Positions 40,723 to 50,117 of a DNA stretch of 64,000 bases are shown here, piece by piece. Each line of letters starts with the position of its first letter. The stretch's first letter is position 1. Source of the DNA: Pollutimonas subterranea (GTDB taxonomy: Bacteria; Pseudomonadota; Gammaproteobacteria; Burkholderiales; Burkholderiaceae_B); contig NZ_PDNW01000002.1 of the NCBI RefSeq assembly GCF_002849655.1, positions 341,733 through 405,732 of the forward strand, given 5' to 3'. The notes under the pieces were generated by a model. The model did not search any database and was not told where the DNA came from. It worked only from the letters and a program-made list of their open reading frames with translations. The position numbers and the translations under genes were made by a program.

Positions 40723-41517
40723 CTACAGCTTTTCGGTCTCGCCCGCCGCCGGTTTCCAGGCCAGGACCCGGTCCTCGAACAGGGTAACCAGGCCATCTAG
40801 AATCAGGGCAAATACGGTCAGCACGACGATACCTGCAAATACCGTGTTCACATCCAGCGTGCCTTCGGCCTGCAGGATAAGATAGCCCACGCCGCTGGCC
40901 GACCCCAGGTATTCGCCCACGACAGCCCCCACGAACGCCAGCCCGACCGATGTGTGCAGGCTGGAGAACACCCAGCTGGTCGCCGACGGAATGTATACGT
41001 GACGCAAAAGCTGTTTACGGTTGGCGCCCAGCATGCGGGCGTTATCCAGCAGGGTTGAGCTGACTTCGCGCACCCCTTGGTACACGTTGAAAAATACGAT
41101 GAAAAACACCAGGGTGACAGCGAGGGCCACTTTGGACCAGATGCCCAGGCCAAACCACATGCCAAAAATCGGCGCAAGAATGACGCGCGGCATGGAATTG
41201 GCGGCCGTGATGTAGGGGTCGAGCAAGGCGCTGGCCCCGCGGGACAGCCCCAGCCAAAGGCCGAATGCCAATCCGGCGATGGTCCCTATGAAAAACGCCA
41301 GCACGGTTTCAGTCAGCGTAACGCCCAGGTGCCGATAGATGTCGCCATTGACCACGAACCATGTCCAGATGACTTTGGCGATTTCCACGGGCTGGCCGAA
41401 GAAGAAAGCGAAGTTCCGGTCGCGCGAGGCAATATGCCATGCGGTCAGGATAATGACCAGAAGCAATACTTGCCAAAACCGGATGGAATAGGGAGTTGAT
41501 TTTTTTGACTTCGACAT
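40723..41517 (-). CDS. ABC transporter permease (SsuC/TauC type)
   Basis: Inner-membrane permease of about 264 residues with six hydrophobic spans; the coupling loop reads SSTLLDNARMLGANRKQLLRHVYIPSATSWVFSSLH and the late GVGYLILQAEGTLDVNTVFAGIVVLTVFALILDGLV is characteristic of the nitrate/sulfonate/taurine group. I place the start at 41517, one base after the ATPase stop; an alternative ATG at 41541 would overlap the ATPase gene by 23 bases. Last gene of the minus-strand importer operon 43361-40723. Confidence 0.86.
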   Translation of the reverse strand: MSKSKKSTPYSIRFWQVLLLVIILTAWHIASRDRNFAFFFGQPVEIAKVIWTWFVVNGDIYRHLGVTLTETVLAFFIGTIAGLAFGLWLGLSRGASALLDPYITAANSMPRVILAPIFGMWFGLGIWSKVALAVTLVFFIVFFNVYQGVREVSSTLLDNARMLGANRKQLLRHVYIPSATSWVFSSLHTSVGLAFVGAVVGEYLGSASGVGYLILQAEGTLDVNTVFAGIVVLTVFALILDGLVTLFEDRVLAWKPAAGETEKL

Positions 41518-41518
41518 C

Positions 41519-42328
41519 TCAGGCCCGTTTTTGTTGGGCATAGCCCTTTAACACTTCTTCACGCAGGACATCCCAGATGGCCTTGTGCAGCTCGACAAAG
41601 CGGGGATTGTTGCGCACCTCGGCCACATCGCGGGGACGGGGAATATCGATGACGAATTCGCCTATTGGATGCGTCGCCGGACCCGCGGACAACACCACTA
41701 CCCTGTCGCTCATGGCGATGGCTTCGTCAAGGTCGTGCGTAATGAACAGGACCGCCTTGCGCTTGGCCATCCATAGGTCGAGCACCTCGTTTTCCATAAG
41801 CTGGCGCGTCTGGATATCGAGAGCCGAAAACGGCTCGTCCATGAGAATGATGTCGGGGTCCCGGATAAGGGTCTGCGCAAGCATCGTGCGCTTGCGCATG
41901 CCCCCGGACATCTGGTGGGGATACCGGTTTTCGAATCCGCCCAGCCCCACCCGCTTCATCCATTCCCGTCCCTGCTCTTCCGCTTGCGCGGCAGGAACGC
42001 CGGCGAACTCGAGGCCGGCCGTAATATTGGACAAGGCACTGCGCCAGGGCATGAGCGCTTCGCCCTGGAACATATAGCCGGCGCGATGATTCACGCCGTC
42101 GAGGACCTTGCCAAACACCTTGATCTGGCCCGACGAAGGGGCCAGCAGGCCGGCCCCCACATTAAGCAGTGTGGATTTGCCACAGCCCGTAGGCCCGACA
42201 ACTGAAACGAACTCGCCGGGCGCGATGGAGATCGAGGCTTCTTTTACCGCGGTATAACCGGCCCCGCTGCCATCGTGCGCCGGGAATGTGCAGGTGATAT
42301 TGTCGAGCAGCAGTGCAGCATCAGGCAT
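41519..42328 (-). CDS. ABC transporter ATP-binding protein (SsuB/TauB type)
   Basis: ATPase of 269 residues: Walker [18 protein letters not shown]-loop FQGEALMPWRSALSNITAGLEF, the signature region read as MSGGMRKRTMLAQTL, Walker B IILMDEPFSALDIQT and H-loop FITHDLDEAIAMSDRVVVLSAGP. The ATG at 42328 overlaps the binding-protein gene's 3' end by eight bases; the longer upstream frame lies inside that gene. The MSGGMRKR signature is typical of nitrate/sulfonate/taurine importers. Confidence 0.88.
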   Translation of the reverse strand: MPDAALLLDNITCTFPAHDGSGAGYTAVKEASISIAPGEFVSVVGPTGCGKSTLLNVGAGLLAPSSGQIKVFGKVLDGVNHRAGYMFQGEALMPWRSALSNITAGLEFAGVPAAQAEEQGREWMKRVGLGGFENRYPHQMSGGMRKRTMLAQTLIRDPDIILMDEPFSALDIQTRQLMENEVLDLWMAKRKAVLFITHDLDEAIAMSDRVVVLSAGPATHPIGEFVIDIPRPRDVAEVRNNPRFVELHKAIWDVLREEVLKGYAQQKRA

Positions 42329-43361
42329 TCGGATACTTCTTATTGGCTTTAATGACGAAATCGTTGGTCCAGACTTTGGAAATATCGATCTTGTCGGTCG
42401 GGAAATCGGCGATAAAGGCGGCCAGCGCATTCAGCGCCGTCTGCGGGCCATCTTCCGGAACCATTCCGTCCGGCGACAAGGCTTCTTTATTGCCCTGGAG
42501 CGCAAGCTTGTAGAGATCGGGATCGCCCAGCAAGTACCCCTTGGGCACTACCTTGGCGATATCGTCGGGACTGGCGGCCTGTATCCATTTGTCGGCACGA
42601 ACGATGGCGTTGGCCAGCGCTTGCGTGGTGTTGGGATTCTTGTCGATGAATTCCTGCGAGGTGTACAGGCAACCCGACGGCATATTCCCGCCGAAGATCT
42701 GCTTCGTGTCTTTCAGCGTGCGGGTATCGGCAATGACCTTGACCGCATCTTCCTTGACCAAAGTGCTGATTACCGGATCCAGGTTGGCCATGGCGTCGAT
42801 CTGGCCAGTGCGCATGGCGGTAATGGCGCCCGCGCCGGCCCCTACCCCGATGAACGAGACGTCGGAAGGCTTCAGGCCATGTTGCGCCAGGAAAAAGCTG
42901 ACCATCATGTTGGTGGAGGAACCTGGCGCGGTAACACCGATTTTCTTGCCTTTCAGGTCGGCGGGCGTCTTGTAGTCGGCCATGGTCTTGTTGGAAACCA
43001 CCAGCACGATCATGGGAGCATGCCCCTGCTGGGCAAACGCGCGATAGGCCTGGCCTTTTGACTGCAGCGAAATGGTGTGTTCGAACGCGCCCGACACGAC
43101 GTCGGCGCTTCCGCCAACCACGGCCTGCAACGCCTTGGAGCCGCCCGCGAAGTCGATGATTTTCGCATCCAGCCCTTCGTCCTTGAAGTAGCCGTTGATA
43201 TTGGCAATGGACAAGGGGAGATAGTAAATAAGGGCCTGGCCGCCTACGGCGATGGACACGTCTTTCTTTTCGATTTCCTGGGCACGCACAATGCCCGGAG
43301 CAACCGTTACGGCGCCTGCAACGCCAGCCAGCTTAAGCAGATCACGACGAGAAATGGACAT
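42321..43361 (-). CDS. ABC transporter substrate-binding protein, Tat-exported (NMT1/SsuA type)
   Basis: Periplasmic binding protein of 346 residues. A twin-arginine-like signal (SISRRDLLKLAGVAGAVTVAPGIVRA) precedes the mature part, so export in folded form is likely. Motifs of the SsuA/TauA/NMT1 group: YYLPLSIANINGYFKDEGLDAKIIDFAGGSKALQAVVGGSADVVSGAFEH and the late GKKIGVTAPGSSTNMM. The ligand may be a sulfonate, a pyrimidine precursor or an aromatic acid; nothing in the neighbourhood decides. First gene of the importer operon. Confidence 0.87.
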   Translation of the reverse strand: MSISRRDLLKLAGVAGAVTVAPGIVRAQEIEKKDVSIAVGGQALIYYLPLSIANINGYFKDEGLDAKIIDFAGGSKALQAVVGGSADVVSGAFEHTISLQSKGQAYRAFAQQGHAPMIVLVVSNKTMADYKTPADLKGKKIGVTAPGSSTNMMVSFFLAQHGLKPSDVSFIGVGAGAGAITAMRTGQIDAMANLDPVISTLVKEDAVKVIADTRTLKDTKQIFGGNMPSGCLYTSQEFIDKNPNTTQALANAIVRADKWIQAASPDDIAKVVPKGYLLGDPDLYKLALQGNKEALSPDGMVPEDGPQTALNALAAFIADFPTDKIDISKVWTNDFVIKANKKYPNA

Positions 43362-43456
43362 TCAGAGTCTCCTTGATATGTTGGTTTTTTTGCATCTTAC
43401 TTGAGAATTGAAATATCGCTAATGGGGGATTGCACGGTGCGCAAAAGTAAGCAGTG

Positions 43457-44065
43457 CTATGTACTGCGCCTTTCCATGAGGGCCCATGCGATCGTTCCCG
43501 CGTCGACATATTCGAGTTCGCTTCCCGCCGGAACCCCGCGCGCGAGGCGAGTTACCTTCAGCCCCTGGGCCTGAAGCAATTCCGACAAATAGTGCGCGGT
43601 CGTTTCACCTTCAGCCGTAAAGTTGGTGGCAAGGATGACTTCCTGCACCTGGCCGTCGGTGGCGCGACCTATGACGCGGTCGAACTGCAATTCGTTGGGG
43701 CCGATTCCTTCCAGCGGTGCCAGGCGGCCCATAAGCACGTAATACAAGCCGCGATAACCATGGCTGGATTCGATCATATTCTGATCGGCCGGCGTCTCGA
43801 CCACGCATAGTACCGAGGGGTCACGCTTGGCATTCGCACAGGTCGCACAGACTTCGTCTTCGGAGAAACCATTGCAACGCGCGCAATGCCGCAAGCCCTG
43901 GACCGCATTTGCCAAGGCGCGGCTAAGCTGGTCGGCGCCCGACAAATCGTGCTGCAGAAGGTGGTAGGCCATGCGGCGAGCCGAACGCACACCGACACCG
44001 GGCAAACGGCGCAGCGCATCAATAAGCGTCTTGAGCGGCTCCGGCTCGGGAAGCAGCTCGTCCAT
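43457..44065 (-). CDS. recR: Recombination protein RecR
   Basis: RecFOR-pathway protein that helps load RecA at gaps. The 202-residue protein has the helix-hairpin-helix [24 protein letters not shown], the four-Cys zinc finger [16 protein letters not shown], the Toprim domain ([38 protein letters not shown]) and the C-terminal Walker-B-like strand. It overlaps ybaB by one base. Confidence 0.97.
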   Translation of the reverse strand: MDELLPEPEPLKTLIDALRRLPGVGVRSARRMAYHLLQHDLSGADQLSRALANAVQGLRHCARCNGFSEDEVCATCANAKRDPSVLCVVETPADQNMIESSHGYRGLYYVLMGRLAPLEGIGPNELQFDRVIGRATDGQVQEVILATNFTAEGETTAHYLSELLQAQGLKVTRLARGVPAGSELEYVDAGTIAWALMERRST

Positions 44066-44391
44066 CAGAAGGGTAGTTTCATTCCTGGGGGCAAAGGCAT
44101 GCCGGCCGTTACAGCGGACATTTTTTCCTGCGAGGTGGCCTCTGCCTTGCGCAGTGCGTCGTTGAACGCGGCGGCCACCAGGTCTTCCAGCATTTCCTTA
44201 TCGTCGGCCAGCAGGCTGGGATCGATTGTGACACGCTTGACATCGTGGCGGCATGTCATGGAAACCTTAACCAGTCCCCCACCCGAGCCACCTTCGACAA
44301 CGATATCCGCCAGCGCGTCCTGGGCTTTCTTCATGTTTTCCTGCATCTGCTGCGCCTGGCGCATCAAACCGGCAATCTGACCTTTCATCAT
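44065..44391 (-). CDS. YbaB/EbfC nucleoid-associated protein
   Basis: DNA-binding protein of 108 residues forming a tweezer-like dimer. [60 protein letters not shown] is the complete family pattern: a long helix, then GxGGlVkVtmnG-type beta sheet, ending [22 protein letters not shown]. It lies between dnaX and recR, the conserved position. Confidence 0.95.
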   Translation of the reverse strand: MMKGQIAGLMRQAQQMQENMKKAQDALADIVVEGGSGGGLVKVSMTCRHDVKRVTIDPSLLADDKEMLEDLVAAAFNDALRKAEATSQEKMSAVTAGMPLPPGMKLPF

Positions 44392-44433
44392 GGCAAGCTT
44401 TCCTGAAATAAGAGAGTAAGTATAAACAAGCGC

Positions 44434-46566
44434 CTAGGCAGCCCGCTCAAGGGGTGCCGCGCTGATGGAACCGGGCACCACCCTGGCACCGAATTCACTG
44501 ATAAGCGTTTGCACGAACGGGTCGGTGGCAACCGCCTGTTCGGCCTCTTGCTGGCGCATCGCCTTCTGTGCCTGCGCAACGGCATGTGCGGTTTCGTCGC
44601 CGGTGGCGCCATATTCGACATTCAGCTGGACGACCGTACCAAAATGCTCGGACAGGACGGTGCAAAGACGCGCCTTGCCCGGGCTCTCTGCCAGGGTAAA
44701 AACCGCCACCCGCAAATTGATCTGTTCGCCCTCCAGTCCAATCCATTCGCTTTGGCGCGCCAGTTCCGCAGCCAGGCCTGTGACCGGCAAGGAGGCCGCC
44801 AATGCCGGCCACGCCTGGGCGTTCATGGCGCGAAGGCGTGGGGACTTTGATTTCTTGCGCTCCGTCGAGAATACCGCTGCGGGGAGATCGGCAATTTGCG
44901 CCGGGATCTCTTCAAGCGACTCGAAACCGGGATCGCCCATTTCAATATGCTCGAACCGGCCCTCGTCGACATCCTCGAAGCCAGGCGGCTGGAGACTTTC
45001 GAATTCATCGGTCTGTAGCGTTTCAAACGCAGCGTCTGAATCTTGAAGGCTTTGCCGCGCCCGTTCGTCCGTCGAACGGGCGGATGTCGTCTCTGACGAT
45101 GTGGTTTCTGCCGCTGCGATCTCTGGAGATTTGATCGCTGGAGTTGCGTTCTGTACCGCCGTATTCTCTACCGCCGTATTTTCTGGCGACGGAGTCTGCG
45201 GCGATGCAATCTGTGCCGACGCGGTTTGAGGCGGCAAGTCTTCCCAGGCGGGCGTATCGTTGGATGGGAAGACCGCAGGTGTCGATGTTTCGATGACTGG
45301 GGCCGCCTTCGTAGTGGCGACGACCGGCGCGACAGCCGGAGCGGCATTGCCGGCCGGCATGACCGCACTGGCAGGGGTCACAGGTGCGGCCGCGGCCGGG
45401 GCCGCTGGAGGCGCGGACGCTGCAGCCTGGGACTCTGGTCGCCTGGGTTGCGAGGCGGCAGGCCCTGCAGGCGGCAATGTACCCGCCGGCACGAGAGCCA
45501 GCATACGCAGGCATGCCATCACGAAACCGGCATACTCGTCCGGCGCCAGTGACAGCTCTTGGCGACTGTGCACGGCCACCGAATAAAACAACTGGACCAC
45601 ATCGGGATGCAGGCACTCGGCAAGCCCGGCGATGTCGTCGGCCTGCGGGTCATCGGCCGGAATAGTGCCCGGTATGCGCTGCTGTATGGCGATGCGCGAG
45701 AGCAATATGGCAAGATCGGCCAGCGCCCCCGCATAGGACAGGCCGCGCGACGCGAGTTCGTCGGCGACGGCCAGCACCTGGCCGGCGTCACCATTGGCCA
45801 GGGCGTGCACCAAGTTCACCAGGTGGCGGTGATCGATGGTACCCAGCATGCCTTGTACGGCATCGATGGTCAGGTTGCCGGCGCTATAGGCGATGGCCTG
45901 GTCGGTCAGGGACAGCGCATCGCGCATGGATCCCGATGCCGCCTGAGCGAGAAGCCTGAGCGCCGGGGTCTCGAATTGCATGTCCTCCTGGGCGAGCACA
46001 TCTTGCAAGTGCGCAACCATGGACTCCGCCGTCATCTGCTTCAGATTGAACTGAAGGCAGCGCGACAGCACCGTAACCGGGATCTTCTGCGGATCGGTGG
46101 TGGCGAGTATGAATTTGACGTGGGGCGGAGGCTCTTCGAGCGTCTTGAGCATGGCGTTGAACGCATGCCCCGTCAACATATGGACCTCGTCGATCATGTA
46201 GACCTTGAAGCGGCCGCTGCCCGGCGCATAGACCGCCTGCTCGAGCAGTTGCGTCATTTCCTCGACGCCCCGGTTTGATGCGGCATCGAGTTCGACATAG
46301 TCGACAAAGCGGCCGGTATCGATTTCAGTGCACGCCCGGCAGGTTCCGCAAGGCGTGGCCGTAATGCCGGTCTCGCAATTGAGCGACTTGGCCAATATGC
46401 GCGACAGGGTCGTCTTGCCCACGCCGCGCGTGCCGGTGAACAGCCATGCATGGTGCAGGCGCTGGGTGGAAAGGGCGTGCGTCAGCGCTCGGACCACATG
46501 ATCCTGGCCGATTAGGGTATCAAACGAACGTGGCCGCCATTTACGCGCCAGTACCAGATAAGTCAT
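44434..46566 (-). CDS. dnaX: DNA polymerase III subunits tau/gamma
   Basis: Clamp-loader ATPase, 710 residues. Domains: Walker A FTGTRGVGKTTLSRILA near 45, zinc-binding CETGITATPCGTCRAC, Walker B IDEVHMLTGHAFNAMLKTLEEPP, sensor DPQKIPVTVLSRCLQF, then the clamp-loader domain III and a long Pro/Ala/Thr-rich linker (about 370-530) with several direct repeats of Thr-Ala/Pro-Glu before the C-terminal polymerase-contacting domain. I saw no A AAA AAG slippery heptamer, so a gamma form by frameshifting is not evident. Confidence 0.95.
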   Translation of the reverse strand: MTYLVLARKWRPRSFDTLIGQDHVVRALTHALSTQRLHHAWLFTGTRGVGKTTLSRILAKSLNCETGITATPCGTCRACTEIDTGRFVDYVELDAASNRGVEEMTQLLEQAVYAPGSGRFKVYMIDEVHMLTGHAFNAMLKTLEEPPPHVKFILATTDPQKIPVTVLSRCLQFNLKQMTAESMVAHLQDVLAQEDMQFETPALRLLAQAASGSMRDALSLTDQAIAYSAGNLTIDAVQGMLGTIDHRHLVNLVHALANGDAGQVLAVADELASRGLSYAGALADLAILLSRIAIQQRIPGTIPADDPQADDIAGLAECLHPDVVQLFYSVAVHSRQELSLAPDEYAGFVMACLRMLALVPAGTLPPAGPAASQPRRPESQAAASAPPAAPAAAAPVTPASAVMPAGNAAPAVAPVVATTKAAPVIETSTPAVFPSNDTPAWEDLPPQTASAQIASPQTPSPENTAVENTAVQNATPAIKSPEIAAAETTSSETTSARSTDERARQSLQDSDAAFETLQTDEFESLQPPGFEDVDEGRFEHIEMGDPGFESLEEIPAQIADLPAAVFSTERKKSKSPRLRAMNAQAWPALAASLPVTGLAAELARQSEWIGLEGEQINLRVAVFTLAESPGKARLCTVLSEHFGTVVQLNVEYGATGDETAHAVAQAQKAMRQQEAEQAVATDPFVQTLISEFGARVVPGSISAAPLERAA

Positions 46567-46670
46567 GCAAGAAGCTTAAAGCCGGGAGGCTATCAACGAT
46601 AAACGAAAAGTGTACCGGATTAGAGGCTATCTTGGGGGTACTTGGGAGAAGATAAGCAAAAAAGAAGGAT

Positions 46671-46765
46671 GGCGAGCCTGACTTCGGCACTGACTCTGAG
46701 CGACTATGGCTGCTTCGTTCCCGACCTGACCAGATTCACCGCCGAACCATGCGAAGGGGCCCGCC
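46671..46765 (-). ncRNA. ffs: Small signal recognition particle RNA (4.5S)
   Basis: On the minus strand the RNA domain IV core GGTCAGGTCGGGAACGAAGC is followed by AGCC, matching the universally conserved SRP RNA apical loop and internal loops (E. coli GGUCAGGUCCGGAAGGAAGC). The ends GGCGGGCC and GGCTCGCC pair to close the long hairpin, fixing the limits at about 95 bases, and a T-rich tract (CTTCTTTTTTG) follows as terminator. It binds Ffh to target membrane proteins. It lies ahead of dnaX, its usual place in these bacteria. Confidence 0.92.
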
Positions 46766-46793
46766 AAGAAGAGAGTTTAACAGGTTTGGAAAC

Positions 46794-49700
46794 TCAATAA
46801 TCGACCCATACGTCGGCACGTGGAAAATACAAGGCACCGCGGGCCGGCCGGCCGTCCAGTGCGCTTACGTGAGCGCAATACCGCTGTATTTGCTCGCGAT
46901 ACCGCTCGCGCATGCGGGCGGCAAAAACGTCCCGACTCTCATCCGCATGAGGCACACCCGTCTTGTAGTCAACGACCAGCCAGTCGGACTCCTGCGAAAT
47001 CGCCAGATCAATGACCGATACACGTCCGCTGACGTCCAGCAGCGACCACTCCCTGTGCGCGCGCGCCGCCCACAGCAACCACTGCCCTTTCGGACTGGCC
47101 AGGGTCGCGGCCAGCGTATCGCGCAAGACCTGCGCCGCATCGGGAACGGCGGCAGCCATTAAACCCGCGCGGCTCAATTGCTTGCGAAAGACCGGCAGGC
47201 ACTCGTCAACCCGGTCGACCGACCAGTTGCCGATGCCCTCTTTGCCTATGCGCTCCAGCCATGCGTGCGCGACCGTCCCTATCACGCTTTCATGACCGGC
47301 ATCGGGCCGCCAGGTCCAGGGAGCCACGTGACGCGGTACGGCTGGTACAGGGTTCCCGTCGGGCAGAGACTGCTCGGCCATGCGCAGGAGAAAACGCTGG
47401 CGCGGGGACTCATCGGACGCGCCGCCCTCGCCTTCCAGGTCAGAAGCATCCGGTATGTGAGGGGGCACCATGTGGTTCCACAAGCGGCCCAGCAAGGAAC
47501 TCATTTCTGGCGGCTTGATGCTCATGCCGCCATCGAGCTCCACCACGCCGATCAGGTGCAGCTGTTGCCGTGCGCGGGTCAAGGCAACGTACAGAAGACG
47601 GTCTGCCTCATAGGCCCCTCGCTGCTTGTCGCGTGCCGCCAGGTATACCGACACGGGATCGTGCTCATCCGAGACCTTATGCTTGATCGGGCCCAGCAGC
47701 AGCTCGCCTGCGCCATACTCGAAGCGCATCAAGGGAGCGGTATCGGCCTTGGGCCGGCGATGCAAGCCCGCCAGAATGACGGTGTCAAATTCCAGCCCCT
47801 TGGATTTATGTATGGTCATCACCTCAACGGCTTGGCCCGTACTGTTCGGGGCCGCATAAAGCTTCTCCAGCCTGTTGTCGAGCTCGATGGGATCCAGGTT
47901 GCCATAAGGCGCCAGCTCTTCGATAAGCCGGAAAAGCCGTTCCGAATCGGCCATGTCGCTGGCACTGCTGTATATCGCCGCGCCGCCCAGACGCTGCCAG
48001 CAGTTTTCCAGCCAGGCGGCGAACGGCACCGACCCTGAAGCATTACCGTTATCCAGCAACACGCCGGCAGCGTGGCGTGCCCGCTTCGCTTCGGATTCAT
48101 CCAGGCGCTGGCCCTGTTCATTGTCACGGGCCAGCCAGCGCGCCAGCAACAAAGGTACGGCGGACTGCAGGTCGGACCCGAATAAGACATGCAGGCTGCC
48201 CAAGCCCAGGCCGCACAGCGGCGAGCGCAATACCGACAGCCATGCCAGCCGGTCAGCCGGATGCGAGAGGGCCCGCGCCAATTGGGCCAGATCGATAACG
48301 ACCTGGCGCGACTTCAGGGAGACAAGCTCCACCGCGCGGCACGGAATATTCTGCTGAGCCAGGCGATGCACGATGGCATCCAGGTGCGAACGCGCACGCA
48401 CCAGTATCGCGACCGGATGCTCGCTGTCTGGATGCCGGGCAAGCGCTTCCCTGGCCAGCTGGATGGCAATCGATTCCGCCGTCGCGGCGGCGTCGCCGGT
48501 CACATTCCCTTGTTTATCCTTGACCGTCCAGACGGGATGAAACTCCACGCCCAGACCCTCGACGCCATCGTTGAAGGCGGTCGAATCGGTATAGCGTATG
48601 GCACCCAGTCCCGGGTGATCTTCCTTCGGAAAGATAGGTCGGCAGATCTTGTTCACCCAGTCGACGAGATTCGCCTGGGAACGGAAATTGTCCTTCAGCT
48701 CGAGAGGCGTCAGCATGATCTCGCCCAATCCATGCTCTTTCACCATCAGGAACAGTCCGACTTCGGCCTTGCGGAAACGATAGATCGACTGCATGGGATC
48801 GCCCACCAGGAACAGGCTGCGCCCGTCGTCGGCCATCCAGCCGGAAGTCAGGCGCTCGAGCAGCTGTATCTGCGACTGGCTGGTATCCTGGAACTCATCG
48901 ACCAATATGTGCCGTATGGTGGTGTCCAGCGCCAACAGCAGATCGCTGGGATCGTCCACCTGTCCGAGCGCATCCAGCGCCCGCCGCGATATCTCGGTGA
49001 AGTCCACCTCGGCCTTCTCGGTAAAGCGCAAGTTAAGCTGCGCCGCGGCAAGCCACAAGACCTGGAGGAGTACACCCAGGATCTCCTGCTGCTCTTCGCT
49101 ATAGCCATCGCAGGGTGCGCGGCAAATGTCGGCAAGCGCGCCCACCCATGGCTCGGCCTCCGGCACCGTCCTGAGCCACGCCAGGAAATCTTCTTTGCAG
49201 GCCGACTTGGGCTCGAAACCCTGGCCTATATTGACGGTGCGCCGCAGCTTGCCTTCCTTGGTCAGCAGCACGCTGGCCAGGGCTTGCCACTGCGGCAGGC
49301 ATGAAGCATCGGTATCAAAGCGTTCGCCCTGCCAGTCTTGAAGCAGGCACAGGCTGGCCGCGCTCCCCTTGTTCGCCAGCACACCGGCCGCCTGCGCAAC
49401 CAAAGGGGCCAACGTGGTGGCCCAGCCCGGCGGCATGGCGCAGGCCAGCCGCTCAAGGTCGGACTGGACCGCTTTATCGAGGTTTTCCAGCAATTGATCG
49501 ACATCGCTGCCCGACGCCAGCAAGGGCAGCCAATGGTCGCGGCTGGCCAGCATGTCGGCCAGCAGTCCTTGGGCGCTACGCCTGTTTACATCGAGATGCG
49601 AAATGAACTTCGCCACCGCTGCGTTCTCGTCCGCCATGTCCAGCGTAGCTTGGGCGGCGGCCTCGTAATGTTCCCTGGCGTTATCGACAATGGCGGGCAA

Positions 49701-50117
49701 TCCGCCCAGCGAGCTAAGCCAGGGCATGGCCCGGACCAGATAGGTACAAAATGAATCGATGGTGCGTATGCTGAGCCTTGCGGGATACTGCAGCAAATTC
49801 CAGCCCAATTCGTCATTGCGCCGCATGGCTTTCTGCGCCAGCTCCCAGCTGCGCTTCTTGTACGCCTCGGGCGGGCATGGTCCGCAGCCTGATTCCAGCT
49901 TGCCGAGCACGCGGGCATGCATCTCGGATGCCGCTTTGCGCGTGAAGGTAATGGCAACGATCTCTTCGGGCCGGCTCACCGTGGCCAGCAAGGCCAGTAT
50001 CCTGTCGGTCAGCAATTCGGTCTTGCCGGATCCCGCCGGGGCCTGGATGATGAATGAACGCGACGGGTCAATGGCCGCTGCCCGGACCGCGCTGTCGCTG
50101 GGCTGTTTAATCGACAT
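46794..50117 (-). CDS. UvrD-like helicase/nuclease, AddA-like
   Basis: ATP-dependent exodeoxyribonuclease subunit of 1107 residues. It has Walker A FIIQAPAGSGKTELLTDRIL near 23, IVAITFTRKAASEM (motif Ia), the DEAD-like IRHILVDEFQDTSQSQIQLLERL, LVGDPMQSIYRFRKA, VMTIHKSKGLEFDTVIL and ALTRARQQLHLIG. The C-terminal PD-(D/E)XK nuclease site reads SDWLVVDYKTG near 1070. The partner gene upstream overlaps it by 11 bases, and the pair resembles AddAB, which replaces RecBCD for double-strand-break processing. Confidence 0.9.
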   Translation of the reverse strand: MSIKQPSDSAVRAAAIDPSRSFIIQAPAGSGKTELLTDRILALLATVSRPEEIVAITFTRKAASEMHARVLGKLESGCGPCPPEAYKKRSWELAQKAMRRNDELGWNLLQYPARLSIRTIDSFCTYLVRAMPWLSSLGGLPAIVDNAREHYEAAAQATLDMADENAAVAKFISHLDVNRRSAQGLLADMLASRDHWLPLLASGSDVDQLLENLDKAVQSDLERLACAMPPGWATTLAPLVAQAAGVLANKGSAASLCLLQDWQGERFDTDASCLPQWQALASVLLTKEGKLRRTVNIGQGFEPKSACKEDFLAWLRTVPEAEPWVGALADICRAPCDGYSEEQQEILGVLLQVLWLAAAQLNLRFTEKAEVDFTEISRRALDALGQVDDPSDLLLALDTTIRHILVDEFQDTSQSQIQLLERLTSGWMADDGRSLFLVGDPMQSIYRFRKAEVGLFLMVKEHGLGEIMLTPLELKDNFRSQANLVDWVNKICRPIFPKEDHPGLGAIRYTDSTAFNDGVEGLGVEFHPVWTVKDKQGNVTGDAAATAESIAIQLAREALARHPDSEHPVAILVRARSHLDAIVHRLAQQNIPCRAVELVSLKSRQVVIDLAQLARALSHPADRLAWLSVLRSPLCGLGLGSLHVLFGSDLQSAVPLLLARWLARDNEQGQRLDESEAKRARHAAGVLLDNGNASGSVPFAAWLENCWQRLGGAAIYSSASDMADSERLFRLIEELAPYGNLDPIELDNRLEKLYAAPNSTGQAVEVMTIHKSKGLEFDTVILAGLHRRPKADTAPLMRFEYGAGELLLGPIKHKVSDEHDPVSVYLAARDKQRGAYEADRLLYVALTRARQQLHLIGVVELDGGMSIKPPEMSSLLGRLWNHMVPPHIPDASDLEGEGGASDESPRQRFLLRMAEQSLPDGNPVPAVPRHVAPWTWRPDAGHESVIGTVAHAWLERIGKEGIGNWSVDRVDECLPVFRKQLSRAGLMAAAVPDAAQVLRDTLAATLASPKGQWLLWAARAHREWSLLDVSGRVSVIDLAISQESDWLVVDYKTGVPHADESRDVFAARMRERYREQIQRYCAHVSALDGRPARGALYFPRADVWVDY

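Noticed and set aside
44434..46566. Programmed frameshift in dnaX
   Set aside because: No slippery A-rich heptamer with downstream hairpin was seen; cannot support a gamma product.
47178..49304. Two long plus-strand open frames (286 and 371 codons)
   Set aside because: Antisense to the AddA-like helicase, whose motifs are continuous; no protein family resemblance.
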